From: Mytilisepta virgata
Taxonomy: Eukaryota; Mollusca; Bivalvia; Mytilida; Mytilidae
Direction of reading: 5' to 3'
NCBI GenBank assembly: GCA_028015205.1
Contig: CM051519.1
Location: 86,573,539-86,637,538, forward strand
Length of the DNA: 64,000 nucleotides
Positions 10,409 to 23,354 of the stretch are shown in pieces. A program made the position numbers and the translations under genes. Numbering within the stretch: the stretch's first letter is position 1; each line of letters opens with the position of its first letter. The notes beneath the pieces are model-generated. The model saw nothing but the letters and a program-made list of their open reading frames with translations, made no database searches and was not told where the DNA came from.

Positions 10409-12405
10409 TATTTTGATAACTGACTTCATGATAGAAATATTGATGTTTGTAATATTTTGATAACTGACTTCATGATAGAAATATTGATGTTTGTAATATT
10501 TTGATAACTGACTTTATGATAGAAATATTGATGTTTGTAATATTTTGATAACTGACTTTATGATAGAAATATTGATGTTTGTAATATTATGACTTTATGA
10601 TAGAAATTTGATGTTTGTAATATTTTGATAACTGACTTTACGATAGAAATATTGATGTTTGTAATATTTTGATAACTGACTTTATGATAGAAATATTGAT
10701 GTTTGTAATATTATGACTTTATGATAGAAATATTGATGTTTGTAATATTTTGATAACTGACTTTATGATAGAAATTTGATGTTTGTAATATTTTGATAAC
10801 TGACTTTATGATATAAATTTTGATGTTTGTAATATTTTGATAACTGACTTAATGAATGAAATACTGATGTTTGTAATATTTTGATAACCGACTTTATGAT
10901 AGAAATATTGATGTTTGTAATATTTTGATAACTGACTTTATGATAGAAATATTGATGTTTGTAATATTTTGATAACTGACTTTATGATAGAAATTTGATG
11001 TTTGTAATATTTTGATAACTGACTTTACGATAGAAATATTGATGTTTGTAATATTTTGATAACTGACTTTATGATAGAAATATTGATGTTTTTAATATTA
11101 TGACTTTATGGTAGAAATATTGATGTTTGTAATATTTTGATAACTGACTTAATGAATGAAATACTGATGTTTGTAATATTTTGATAACCGACTTTATGAT
11201 AGAAATTTTGATGTTTGTAATATTTTGATAACTGACTTTATGATAGAAATATTGATGTCTGTAATATTTTGATAACTGACTTTATGATAGAAATATTGAT
11301 GTTTCTAATATTATTACTTTATGATAGAAATATTGATGTTTCTAATATTTTGATAACTGACTTTATGATAGAAATTTGATGTTTGTAATATTTTGATAAC
11401 TGACTTTATGATAGAAATATTGATGTTTTTAATATTATGACTTTATGATAGAAATATTGATGTTTGTAATATTTTGATAACTGTCTTTATGATAGAAATT
11501 TTGATGTTTGTAATATTTTGATAACTGACTTTATGATAGAAATATTGATGTTTGTAATATTTTGATAACTGACTTTATGATAGAAATTTGATGTTTGTAA
11601 TATTTTGATAACTGACTTTACGATAGAAATATTGATGTTTGTAATATTTTGATAACTGACTTTATGATAGAAATATTGATGTTTTTAATATTATGACTTT
11701 ATGGTAGAAATATTGATGTTTGTAATATTTTGATAACTGACTTAATGAATGAAATACTGATGTTTGTAATATTTTGATAAGCGACTTTATGATAGAAATT
11801 TTGATGTTTGTAATATTTTGATAACTGACTTTATGATAGAAATATTGATGTTTGTAATATTTTGATAACTGACTTTATGATAGAAATTTGATGTTTGTAA
11901 TATTTTGATAACTGACTTTACGATAGAAATATTGATGTTTATAATATTTTGATAACTGACTTTATGAAAAAAATATTGATGTTTGTAATATTATGACTTT
12001 ATGATAGAAATATTGATGTTTGTAATATTATGACTTTATGATAAAAATTTGATGTTTGTAATATTTTGATAACTGACTTTATGATAGAAATATTGATGTT
12101 TGTAATATTTTGATAACTGACTTAATGAATGAAATACTGATGTTTGTAATATTTTGATAACCGACTTTATGATAGAAATATTGATGTTTGTAATATTTTG
12201 ATAACTGACTTTATGATAGAAATATTGATGTTTTTAATATTATGACTTTATGATAGAAATATTGATGTTTGTAATATTTTGATAACTGTCTTTATGATAG
12301 AAATTTTGATGTTTGTAATATTTTGATAACTGACTTTATGATAGAAATTTTGATGTTTGTAATATTTTGATAACAGATTTTATGATAGAAATATTGATGA
12401 TTGTA
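10409..12405. repeat. About 2-kb minisatellite, 44-bp unit with shorter variants
   Basis: Roughly 45 units built on 'tgtttgtaatattttgataa', 'ctgactttatgatagaaata', 'ttga' (44 bp). Shortened variants lack part of 'ttttgataactg' (about 37 bp) or have 'gaaatttga' (42 bp). A distinct variant with 'aatgaatgaaatactgatg' followed by 'gataaccgac' (or 'gcgac') recurs at 10851, 11151, 11744 and 12124, so blocks of about 300 bp were themselves duplicated. It lies inside block A of the segmental duplication and has no counterpart at the matching place in block B (near 37.2 kb). Confidence 0.97.
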
Positions 12406-14695
12406 AAATCATTCTGTATTATTCTGATATGCATCCGAACATGATAAGTGGTATTGAACATAAAAATTCCACCTGTAAAATTATGTATTTTTTATTTTCT
12501 TCTACCATGTCTACTAAATTCATGATTAACACACGTACATGTACATATATATATTTAATTTAACAAAACTTTCTGTTTAATAATTGTTACTTTTAGGAGG
12601 TGTTTTAGAACTTTTTTTTGAATGGCTTTGTTTTTATATAGGAGAACATTAATACAAACATCGATTACTTCTTATTTCATTGTTTCATGACTTAAGTTGT
12701 TTTTAGTTTTCAATATTTATTATATATGTTCGTCTGTCATTTTGTTTATTGCCTCTGGCTATCCCGATTGCATTAAACAGAATGATATACATGTATAATT
12801 ATCAATCTCGGAAGAGTACACCATCGGTCATTCTTAATAAATATGTCTATCGTCGCAACAAAGGTAATGTTTTTATGCATGTAAATGGTTTGAGCCAATG
12901 CTTAAGAGGTCAGAATATTGTAAAACCAAATTATATCAGTAATTACGATATGGTTATAGGAAGGGTATGTACGGGAATTTTAATGAAGGAAAAACCATTT
13001 AATCTGTTTATGGGGACAAGGAAAAGATTTTAAAACGGGTAGATTATAATGTAGTGCATGTTTTGAACAAGCACTAGCAAAGGCCGTCCACTTAAGGGTA
13101 GCAATAAATATCAATTTTATGTAAGAGTTAATTTCATAAATATTATACTTACGAGTTCATCAGAGAAAAATGGAAGCACTTCCTACCTACCTACAAAAGA
13201 AAATCGGTAACCTACGAAGAACAATACAACTTAAGAGGGAAAAAAAGATTTACAATGGTAATCAATAGACGACAAGGTAACAAACAATAATTAGTTACAT
13301 CTTGACAACCTAAAATAGAAAATGGAAACCTAAAAGGGTCAGGCAACATTGCGCTATATAAGAGAATAGGTCTGCAATGGTAAACTAACAGAATGGAAGC
13401 AAATCTACAAAAAAATAACAACTTTATTCAGACATTTTTTTTCATACAAGCTTAATAAATACTGCATTTTACAATTGGCTCGAACAGTTCATCTCTATGC
13501 TTTACATGATAAAATATTGCATCTAATTTTAATATGACTGGCTTAATATACATCCGTGTTAAAATATGCTTCTGAAAAGAAAGAAATTTCGGGGCCTTTC
13601 TAAGCGCTCGTCCTGTTGTCTAACAACTATAGTCAGTCAGAAGTGGCCTCTAAACTTTTGAAAACAATTTGAAATATTTGAAATTTTGAGAACACTTGCC
13701 ATTTGCATACTGTGAAAATCAGTTAATACTGACTGGCATTAACGTTCCACACTGAAGACAATACTCTTTCCTACAAATAGTACTTAAAAATTGTTCTGAC
13801 AACGATATTTCATTTTATATGAATTCCAGTACCTTCAAGTATTAGATAAGCTGAGGAATGTGCAGTAAATTTTGATTAACGGAAGCGATAACATTAAAGT
13901 AAATGTTTTATTGAATTATTAAATCATTACTAGCAAAGATTAGACGTTTTAATTATTCCGATGTTCGTCCTGTCGTATCAAAATTAATAAAATACTCCTA
14001 TTATTTTCCTGACAATCAGTATTGGACTAAAAGAACATAAAATGCACGTGATAGGACAACATTAGAACAAGAGATAGATAGTATTTCACTGTTTTCTATG
14101 CATTTATCGTTTTACCTTTCAGTGAAGATGAAAAATAAATAGTTCCGACTTAAGAGAACTTATAAATACTATGGACACATAAAGCTTTTTACTAATCTTT
14201 CTATGTTTTACCTATCATTCCCATATTAAAAGTTTCCTCCAGAGGACAGTTTTATTTGTTGAGCGATATGAAGCATCATAGCAATCACAGGTATTATTTG
14301 GATCAATGATATTGTAACCAAAGAACTAACCAATAAGACAGAGATTAAATACTAAACACAAGGTGTGCAAAACAATACCAGAGAGAACAAATGCGAAGAT
14401 ATTAACTAAAGACGAAAACACAAATCAATAGCGAGCGAATCAGAAAAAGACTGTACAAAAACTAAAGCACTGGCAATGTGCACGAATTCTATAATGCATG
14501 GATACTTTTAATGTCAACAAACCCATGTTACTTATGGGAAATCCAAAGAAGGACGTCATATTAGAATAAAAAATATTGTACAAAATGTCCTATATTTGCC
14601 ATATATACTTTATTAGGTATTTATACTTACTTTTGCAGAATAGCGCATCACCCATATGATGTGTCCTTGACGGTTACTATATCCAATGAGGGGCC

Positions 14696-15005
14696 TTCTT
14701 ACAAAATCGTGATGAGAGAATTCATTTGCATACAAAATTGACTTTTGTGACACATATTGACTTTTGTGACAAAAATGACTTTTGTGACACAAAATTGACT
14801 TTTGTGTTAAATTTTCACTTCTGTTTAACAAAACTCAATTTTGTATGCAAATAAGTTTATGTTTGCATACCTTTTTGACAAAATTGAATTTTGTCATGAC
14901 AAAAATGAATTTTGTGATTACAAAATTGAAGTTCTCATAAAACAAGTCTGTATCACATAGTTTTGTAAGACAAAAATTATTTTGTTATGACAGAATTGGT
15001 TGATA
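14696..15005. repeat. Irregular repeats of a TTTTGTGACA / CAAAATT motif
   Basis: A run of 'ttgacttttgtgaca' units gives way, after 'tatgcaaataagtttatgtt', to 'acaaaattgaattttgtca' type units in the opposite sense, so the right half is close to an inverted version of the left. 'tgacaaaattgaattttgtc' is itself a near palindrome. No coding content. Confidence 0.7.
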
Positions 15006-16559
15006 TTTAGATACTAAAACATTTTCTCCACTTTCTTTTAAGCGCTTTATTGTTAATTTCACCATGATGCTGTTGTAAATATAACAATTTTTTTTCTTCA
15101 AATTGAAAATTTTTTAATTTTTTTTACCTCGTGGCTAATTGACCCGTAACTATACTATTTGATAGTTTTTTTTCAATTTAGATTTTCCCCTTTTATTCCT
15201 AAAACTCTCCAACGTCCGCTAAAAACGAATAAAAAATCTACTAAATATATTGAATTTAGCAAACTGATGGTCTGTCAATTCTGGATTTCTTTGTCTGGTG
15301 TTACTGATTTTATTTACGATGTCTGATTATAAAAACGGTTTATTATCAGTCAAAATCAAAGATTCTAATGAACTTCAAGTCTTTCCTAATATATAAAATA
15401 CGATTATTAGATATTTCAGGCCGTTGAAGGTCATTAGTTTAAACAATTTTTTAATATGTATTAATTATCGGTTGAAAAAATCAAAAACAATTAATGCATA
15501 AAAGAGAGAGAGAGAGACAGTACTTTACAAACTTCAAAACCTTAATATATATAAACCGGCGTTACTTTTGATCAAAGCTGTATATTTTGTATAAGCTCAA
15601 CGTTAGATTCTTTTAATAAATACTTGTACGGTATAGCCTGTCCAGGAACATACCTGCTGGTATGGAGTTCAAAGAAACACCAATTGTTCACAAATTAGTT
15701 CTCAGTAACGATATTCAGCACATTCGAGTAACACAAGCATTATCGTCCAACCGAAAGGAATTTCCTTTACCATATCGCATTATGTAGTTTGCAATTACTT
15801 AGGGCACTTAAACAGAACTGTTAAATATCGGCAAAATAATACCGAAGCAAAACAACAGTGGAGAAAAGTCCGTAATATTCAAAGTCATGAGAATATGAAA
15901 TAACAAACAAATACCACAATGATTAACTACAAGTATAAAAAAAATATACAATAAACCAAACAGAAAAAGAACATGACAATAAAGAAACTAAAGCAATAGC
16001 AATGTGACGTACAGAATCATGCTTCAGTCTTAATGTTTTGGTTTTTGTGTTGTGTTGTTTTATTTTCTGTTTTCCTTTATGAATTTAGATTGTTGACTGG
16101 TACTTTTATAGTCAAAGTTCTATGTATTGGTGTCTTTTCTGTAAGTTCACAATTTCAGTCGAGCTTTCTTATTTTTAGTAGCTGTTGTTCGTTTACTGAC
16201 CTTTGAGCATTTAACTTAGTTTTTCGCCTCCGTTACATGATTTAAACGTATGTCCTGACATTATAATTAACCGAGTTAGCTTTGTATCAATTTGTCGTTT
16301 CTTTCCAATTTGATTAATTGTTATCAGCATGTTAATTTCCTTTCATACTGGTGATTTGTTAATCAACTTAAATATTGTAGAGAAAGTTGTCAACCATACC
16401 ATTAATTTTAGTTGCAATTTTCTTAATGTTATTTATTTGTTCTCTGTAGGTGTTGCCACTTATTTCCTTTGATCGTTTCATTTCTCACTTTGAGTTTAGT
16501 GTTACCTTTGCAGATAATTTTCAACAAAAAGGGTGTCCTATATCCTGCATTTTTTAATA

Positions 16560-17200
16560 ACAACTTATGGATGTCTTTTTTTAATAATTGTAAACACTGA
16601 AAGCTACTGTAGTTAGATAAGATATTTTAACGTACAAATTTTAAGATGGCTAGCATGAAGTGTTCCATATACAAAATATTTAATAAAAGTAGACAAGAGG
16701 CTGACATTAAAAATATAGTCTTGGCTTCTATATATTTTATAGTACATTTGCTGTAAATACGACAGGAAAACATGACCAAGTTCCGTATTTCATAACAGGT
16801 TTATTCTGTGATATACTGAGCATTCAGTTAGTTCGTTGGCATTATTTTTCCTTGTTTTGTTAACTTTCTTGTTTTGATGTCACATAATTTCGTATATTGA
16901 TGAAAGTTCATTATTTCGAGGTTACCTAATTTCTTAATTTTTTTATTTTCTAGTGACCGTAAAAACTTGTATCCAGCTGAATCTTGAACGAGGTGACCGC
17001 TAGCTAGAAATAATATAATTGGTCAAACGGTACACAATAGCACTGGACAAAATAAACTTGTTTTTGAACTATTAAACAACAATTACGATACACAGTTTTA
17101 AAATGGTATTGCAGAAAAACAATAGCAATATGTTTTTAATATGATAAGGGATTGTATAAGTCACTTCATTTCAAAACTATAAATTGGTGCCATCAGAAAC
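16560..17200. other. No gene seen
   Basis: AT-rich noncoding sequence. It may continue block A of the segmental duplication, but I could not align it convincingly to the region after 46180. Confidence 0.3.
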
Positions 17201-17229
17201 GATGTCCATCACGACACTGCACAAGTCAA

Positions 17230-18560
17230 AAACAATTAACAGTTAAAAATTAGCAATTTTACAATTTCAGTCTGAAAATTGGAACCCTGAATCAAATTTC
17301 AAAATTGAAAACATTGCACATCTACACATAGTGAAGAACAATATTATAAACAAATGAAACCACTGAAACAAAAAATGAATGAGTATTTCCAGAGACAAGG
17401 CAAAATTTTCGGTCCCAAAATTTGAACCCTTAATAGATTTTCAAAATTAAAAACCTTCCTATTCGCACATCTACAGAAAATAAAGAACAATATTATATAC
17501 AAATATTATATACAAATTTAGCAAAATTCAAAAATAATAGAAATACTAAGGGTTCATTCCTTGTATTGCACATGGTAGATCTCCTTAGCTGAAATTTGGC
17601 TTCCTATTTCGGTATTTTTAGTTCAGTACTTCTTGTTTAATATAAATTTGGTTTTTGGTCTTCCAAATGTTTCGGTTTTAATGCTGCTGATGAGAGGTAA
17701 CTCCTTGAAATGCGTCGTATACAGCATAGTATAAATTTACTTTATCTAATATTAGTATCTTTGGATTGTTATTTATTTTTATATACAAACATATTTGCTA
17801 AATATAAATGAAAAATGAAAGGGGAGTGTAAGGCACAAGCTTTAATTCACTATTTCCGAAGTGAAAAAATTAAAATTCTAAAACCTTATTGCTCATGTAC
17901 ATACAGTTTGTGACAATACTGTATAGAAATTAAAAGCATAAAATGAGAAATTAATAAGGATAGAATAGAGAATGGAAGTTTAGTTTAAATTTCCAGTTTT
18001 CGAAATTCGACCCCTGTGGGCCCCAATTTTTGAAAATCAAAATTATAAAACCTTATTGCGCATCTACATATAGTATGTGACACTTATGTATAGAAATTAA
18101 ATTCATGACGTGAAAAATAAATGAGTTGAGGTCACAAGCTTAGATTCCTATTCTGCGGGTCCCAATGTTTGTAAATCAATATTCTAAAACCTTATTGCGC
18201 ATCTACATACAGATTGTGACAATACTGTATCGAAATTAAAGCATAAAATGAAAAACGTATGAGGAGTTTAGGTTACAAGCTTAAACTTCTAATTTTTGAA
18301 ATTCGACCCATGTGGACCCCAATTTTTGAAAATCAAAATTCGAAAAACCTTATTGCACATCTACATCCAGTATGCGATAATACTGCATACAAATTAAAAG
18401 CATAAAATGAGAAAGGAATGAGGAGTCTAGGTCATAAGTTTGAATTTCCAATTTTCGAAATTCGACCCCTGTGGGCCCAAATTTTTTGAAAATCAAAATT
18501 CTAAAACCTTATTGCACATCTACATACAGTATGTGACAAAAACGAGGAGATTATGTAACG
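17230..18560. repeat. Diverged tandem repeat, units about 140-170 bp
   Basis: The landmark 'aaaaccttattg(c)gcatc' occurs near 17880, 18047, 18187, 18346 and 18505, with older degraded units before 17500. Each unit also contains 'tcgaaattcgacccctgtgg' and 'gtatgtgacaatactgtata' type stretches. Copy 1 of the flanking 126-bp repeat is inserted within the array (17647-17772). The array ends in 'acggacggacaaagggactg'. A related block lies at 21440-21900 and ends in a similar 'gacgaacggacatccaggcg'. Confidence 0.8.
17647..17772 (+). repeat. 126-bp interspersed repeat (copy 2)
   Basis: Nearly identical to 8403-8528 (two differences by eye), far closer than other repeat pairs in the window. It sits inside the diverged tandem array, so it arrived after that array formed. 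It lacks the longer partner sequence that follows copy 1. Confidence 0.85.
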
Positions 18561-18799
18561 GACGGACAAAGGGACTGTCAGACGGACCGATTCAATTGTC
18601 CCCGAACTTCATTCGAAGTGCGGGGATAATAAAATCACGTTGGAGTATTTTTAAGGTCCGAGAATTTGAAAAAAAAAATATTATGGCAATCGTTAGCAAA
18701 AGATCGAAATTGATACAAGTTAGAACCATTTTCTCTACTTTTTTGTCAATTCTACCCTTAATGAACCAGTTATTTATCAAACACCTAATCAAGATGTGA

Positions 18800-19640
18800 T
18801 TGCCGATGTCTCAGTCGATGATTGGTTACAAACAAGGTCATAACCCGCCAAAACGTTCGAAATTCTCTGAATCGATTAATAACGCCATAACAACACAATA
18901 GTAATCTATACAGTGCTTGGCCTAATACTGTTCACTCCTCTGATTAGTTGTTCGAATCTTGAATTGAAGATGTTGAATGTCGGATTTCGGATTTCGAATT
19001 TCGAACATCGGATAAGGAATATCGAATTACGAATCTCGTATAATCGTTCTGGCCTTTTGTAACTTGGAGAATTAAACTACATGTAATATGTATAACTTTT
19101 GGTATGTTTGAAAGATACATATTATGTGTTTCTTATATAGCTTAAAGTATATGTAGTCTGTGTTTATAAAGTCTTTAAATATTGGTACAAACTGGAGTCA
19201 GGTTAACATGATATTGCAATATTTCAGGGTATGCTTATTATATAGTCCTAATTCCGTGTGTGTGTTTTTTTTTGTTTTGTTTTTGTTTGTAATTAATTCG
19301 TGTCATACCGAATGGGACTTTTGTGTGTCATTGCTGACTTTCTTCTTTTTGTCATGTTCAGCAACACATAAATTTAACTTAAACTTAACTTCATTTTTCG
19401 TGTACAGATGATTTGTAAGATTTGTCAGGTTATTGTCTCATTTTATTCAGATAGAAGAAATACTTTCAGACAGCAGATTTGTTAAGAAGACGTAAACTGT
19501 TATAGAACATTCAAAGAGAACTTACAACAATTACATGTTAGAAAATACATAAGTTATAACGATGAAGATAAATTATTTTCAACCAGCTTTGTTGTAGTCT
19601 GAATCAGTTTAGACAAGTACAAAAAAAATTATACAATTAC
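18800..19640. other. No gene seen; short simple-like repeat near 18975-19035
   Basis: AT-rich sequence with a local run of 'tcggatttcg', 'gaatttcgaa', 'catcggataagg' variants. No gene was recognised. Confidence 0.35.
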
Positions 19641-19647
19641 GGTCTTC

Positions 19648-19730
19648 AGAAGAAGGTAATATACATAATTATTAAATCGGGGAAAAATAACCCTTTTGAG
19701 ATTTAATAATAATGGATATTACCGTCTTCT
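19648..19730. repeat. Foldback repeat, about 31-bp arms
   Basis: 'agaagaaggtaatatacata' (from 19648) and its continuation to 'attattaaatc' pair with 'gatttaataataatggatat' to 'taccgtcttct' ending at 19730, with about three mismatches. The loop is about 21 nt. Confidence 0.8.
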
Positions 19731-19794
19731 AAAGGACATAACGTTATCATCAGTATTATACTGAACTAACTCCTGGAAAAGTATCAGTTATTAC

Positions 19795-19860
19795 GCTCTC
19801 GTCGATTCTCGCGAGAGAGTTATTTTGCTCTCATTGATTATCGCGTGAATCGACGAGAGC
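19795..19860. repeat. Foldback repeat, 19-bp arms
   Basis: 'gctctcgtcgattctcgcg' at 19795-19813 pairs with 'cgcgtgaatcgacgagagc' at 19842-19860 with a single mismatch. It starts only 65 nt after the previous foldback, so two unrelated hairpins lie side by side. Confidence 0.8.
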
Positions 19861-20435
19861 AAAATATCAGTTAATTCCCGCTGGCAGAGAAAAACTGGAC
19901 TTATTTTATTTGCACAGTAAAAACAACGCAGTTATTTTACCAGTAGTTGATATAGTAAAGTATAATAATATACATTATTGACAGGAGCCTAAGGTGGTGT
20001 TTTTTGTTATTACATACTGTTACATATATGTAATTTAGAGTTGGAACAAGAATTTTATGATTTCTATTGGAATTTCTTCAATAAATTTTTATATGGGACA
20101 ATAAAGGGCTTATTATGCAGTCTGTAAACATGCCCCGTTTTGATGCACGTGCGACAGCCTAGGTTTGACAGAGACATGTATCACATATCTCTTTGCATTT
20201 CTATAGTCATTTTATACATGAAAAATGTATAATATTTATCAAAATCAATATTTTCTTCCACTTCTTGACAAAAAGTATTACCCAAAAATTAGTTTAGTTG
20301 GTATGATTATATATTCTGCATAGCCATCAATGTTAAACTGTCAGTTATAACAGATCTTATTTCATCGGAAATTATCAGACTGAAACAACTTCTTACAGTA
20401 AAATGTCTATTTGGTTTGTTTTCTGTATTTTGCAG

Positions 20436-20524
20436 AAATAAACCAGATGTGCATAGAGTTAAGATAATCGATTCAAAAGAAAAAAGAAAAAGTTTTCGAT
20501 GGATTCTCCTCAAAAGAACTGAAG
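20436..20524 (+). CDS. Exon-like ORF of unknown product
   Basis: An 89-nt segment flanked by 'tgtattttgcag' and 'gtaact' is open in one frame and encodes a basic, polar stretch, NKPDVHRVKIIDSKEKRK then SFRWILLKRTE. The composition is unlike the translated AT-rich background and both splice borders are good. I do not recognise the family. No partner exons were found, so a chance match remains possible. Confidence 0.25.
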
Positions 20525-20884
20525 GTAACTATGGTCATGGTATTGTTCTTGCTACTTAGACGTATCTAAAGGTGAAAAAACCGAAGGAAACTGGCATTTA
20601 GGATTAACCCGCTCATTTTTAGACTTCTTTATTGATCTAATAGGTAATATTCTCTGTATCTTCTTAAAAACAATTGGCAAAAGAATGCCTTGGTAAACAG
20701 ATCAAAAACAGTCAATAAGATTAAAATCTGAAGGCAAACCGCATAAGTGAGAACAGTGAAAAACATAACGTAGTAAGGTGCTACATTTTTCTGTCTTGAT
20801 ATTCTCTCTTTTAAAACAGCAACCAAAATACTGCTTCTAAGCTATGTTATGTATTTATCCACCACATCCCTTATTTATGATTGT

Positions 20885-21212
20885 CATCATGACTTGGTTG
20901 ACAGGTATGAAAAAACCGTTTCCCAAATGAAAATGGACCTGTTCCATCGATATTATCCCTTCCTCATACCGGATTTGACATGAGCAGCATGGCGGGTGTC
21001 CTGCAGGAAGCAGAGACTGCTTACTCTTCCGGAGCACCTGAGTTTACCCCCGGTTTTTTGGTGGGGTCCATGTTGTTCATACGTTTTTGGTTTTTAATTG
21101 TAGTGCATGTGTTGTTTTGGTCTTGTCTTCGTTGTTCTCCGGAGTTTGTCAGTTGTAACGATTTTTCTCTCCTTCGAATGTCCCTTTGGTATTTCTTGAC
21201 TTTACTTAAAGT
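20885..21212 (+). mobile_element. RT-family fragment plus 3' tail (copy C)
   Basis: Starts in 'atgacttggttgacaggtat', the end of the RT coding part, and continues through 'cagagactgcttactcttcc' and 'ccggttttttggtggggtcc' to 'atttcttgactttactta'. Well preserved tail; only about 60 nt of the RT region remains. Confidence 0.75.
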
Positions 21213-21439
21213 TTATTAGAATTATACCAAATAACAACCTCCAACTTTCCACAAGGCATAAATTTAACTTTGAAACAAGAAAACACGGCAACTTAAGTAC
21301 TAGCTATGTGGAATCTATACAAAATGTAAATGTCATGAAATGACTGGTAAGGAGTAACATTTCTTTGATTCACGGAGGAAGCATACCAAAGCAGAAAATA
21401 AGTGAAAAGAAAACCATAACAATAATAATAACTGCCCAC

Positions 21440-21900
21440 ATGCTGTATACCTATGCCAAAACCTTATCGCACGTCTACGTATAGTGTATGCCAATAATGT
21501 TCAGATATAAAATGCATAGTGAAAAATGAAAGAGGAGTTTTGGTCAAAAGCTTAAATTCACTACACTTCAAAATTCTACAACACCTGTTTGTCTTAAGTA
21601 TTTAAAATTAAAATTGTATAACTTTTTTGTGCATATGCAAATATATAATATAGTGTATGACAATTGTCTATAGAAATAATGTGGGTGAATTGAAAAATGA
21701 AAGAGGAGCTAAGGTCACAAACTTAAATTCACAATTTTTGAAATCCGACCATTTGGATCTTAAGTTTCTGTGAGAATACCGTATAGAAATATAATGCATG
21801 GAGTTAAAATTGAACGAAGGGTGTAGATCACAAGAAAGTGCGACGAACGGACATCCAGGCGGGGATAAGCAAACTAAAGAGAACACACGCCAAAATTTGA
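21440..21900. repeat. Relative of the 17.2-18.6 kb tandem array
   Basis: Contains 'aaaaccttatcgcacgtcta', 'gaaaaatgaaagaggag', 'ggtcacaaacttaaattcac' and ends 'gcgacgaacggacatccagg'. Two to three diverged units in the same orientation as the larger array. Confidence 0.6.
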
Positions 21901-22378
21901 GACATCAGAAGAATGTGCGGTGATGTGTGCCACAGCATAACTAGTAAAGGATTTTAATCTGATTAATGAGATATAAACTCTGTCAATCAAATCTTACAGA
22001 ATCGGCACCTATATATATACATGTACTTCACTTCTGCAATCATTTTTCTCTTATAAAGATTTATGGTTTAAATAATTATCCCATAAATATTCAGCAGTTA
22101 ATAAATTATAACCGTTTGGTATGGACAACGAATTTTTGCCGTCTATTTACACGACTGTCTCAGGTTTAGGCAAATAATTTTAATTATTATTGAGATTATC
22201 ACTGAAATTTGGATATTTAAGAACTCCAAAGAATTAAAGGGTAATTTACGATCTCGGTCCATTTCAGTCTACAACAGCATAAAAACATTTGATTTCTCTA
22301 CCCTCTGTACCACCATTCCTCATTCACAACTGAAGGAGAAGTTAAAAGATCTAATCCATCGATGCTTTTAAAATAAAA

Positions 22379-23350
22379 ATGGCAACAGCAGATACACATA
22401 CCTTTTCATTGGTAGAGATAAATCATACTTTGTTAAAAACAACTCTAAATCTAACAAAAAATATACCGAGGACGAAATTGTCCAGATTGAATTTTTTATC
22501 GACAACATATTTGTTCACTTTCGTGGACGCTTTTGTTTTTTGTTCCTTTACTCATATGAGGCAGACGTCCTTGACAGACTTCTTCAGGAAAAACAGAAGA
22601 AGTCAGCCGGTACCTTTAATTTCAGCTTTCACTATACATATGATGTTTTATCACTCAACAATTCACGTTTTGGGAATTTCTAACATCATATATATCCCAA
22701 TGAGCTCGAAATAAAGGATACGACAGACACTACCAAGTCTGCATCTTATCATGAACTTCACCTCGAAATTGACACCAGAGGAAGGCTGAATACAAAACTT
22801 TACGACCAGCGGGATGACTTTGACTTTCCAATCGTCAACTTCCTATTTTTGAGCGGTAACATTCAAGAAGCGCCCACGTATGGAGTATATATTTCAAAAC
22901 TCATACGTTATTTCAGAGCTTGTGACATATACATTGACTTCATGGACAGAGTCCGGCTTCTGACAGAAAAGTTGCTCAAACAGAGGTATGTTGCTCCTAA
23001 AGTGCAGTCATCCTTATTAAAGTTTTATGGACGTCATCGTGACTTGGTTGACAGGTATAAAAAAAAACCGTTTCCCAAGTGAAAATGAACTTGTTCCATT
23101 AATGTTGTCCCTTCCTCATACCGGATTTGACATGGGCAGCATGCATATGGCGGGCGTCCTCCAGGAAGCAGAGACTGCTTATTCTTCCGTTGCACCTGAA
23201 CCTACCCTTTTCTTTTTTTTTTTTGGTGTTATTTTTTTAGTTTTTAAGTGTAGTGTTTTGGTCTTGTCTTCGTTTTTGTCCGGAGTTTGTCAGTTGTTTA
23301 CGTTTTTCCTCTCCTTAGAATATCCCTTTGGTATTTCTTGACTTTACTAA
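22379..23350 (+). pseudogene. YIDD-type reverse-transcriptase relic with tail (copy D)
   Basis: The longest copy of the family. Frames that shift several times show YTEDEIVQIEFFIDNIFVHF, LFLYSYEADVLDRLLQEK, FNFSFHYTYDVLSLNNSRF, then LNTKLYDQRDDFDFPIVNF and YGVYISKLIRYFRACDIYI. The catalytic motif that should read Y-I-D-D is changed to Y-T-Y-D, and the RT motif B region (normally between the FVHF and LFLYSYEAD parts) is missing. The tail from 23070 contains 'cagagactgcttattcttcc'. Retroelement relic; class is Penelope-like or similar, not certain. Confidence 0.75.
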
Positions 23351-23354
23351 TTCA

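Larger units (their letters stand above)
9250..16560 (+). repeat. Ancient segmental duplication, block A (part 1)
   Basis: Many short anchors in this block recur in the same order and orientation in 31350-46180. Examples: 9415-9780 with 31360-32110 ('aaaacataacca(t/c)acaatatttat'), 12420-12480 with 37270-37370, 12845-13150 with 37905-38680 ('atgaaggaaaaaccattt', 'ttatacttacgagtt'), 13480-13920 with 39030-39440 ('tgataaaatattgcatcta'), 15130-15290 with 41520-41700 ('ttgacccgtaactata'), 16190-16510 with 45850-46165 ('cgcctccgttacatgat'). The match is diverged but unmistakable. No gene common to both copies was recognised. Confidence 0.8.

Noticed and set aside
10409..12405. CRISPR-like array
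   Set aside because: The units are contiguous with no unique spacers, the variants are point changes or small deletions, and the context is an animal genome. It is a minisatellite.
12749..13033. 94-codon ORF in block A
   Set aside because: The paralogous stretch in block B does not keep the frame, so no sign of coding selection.
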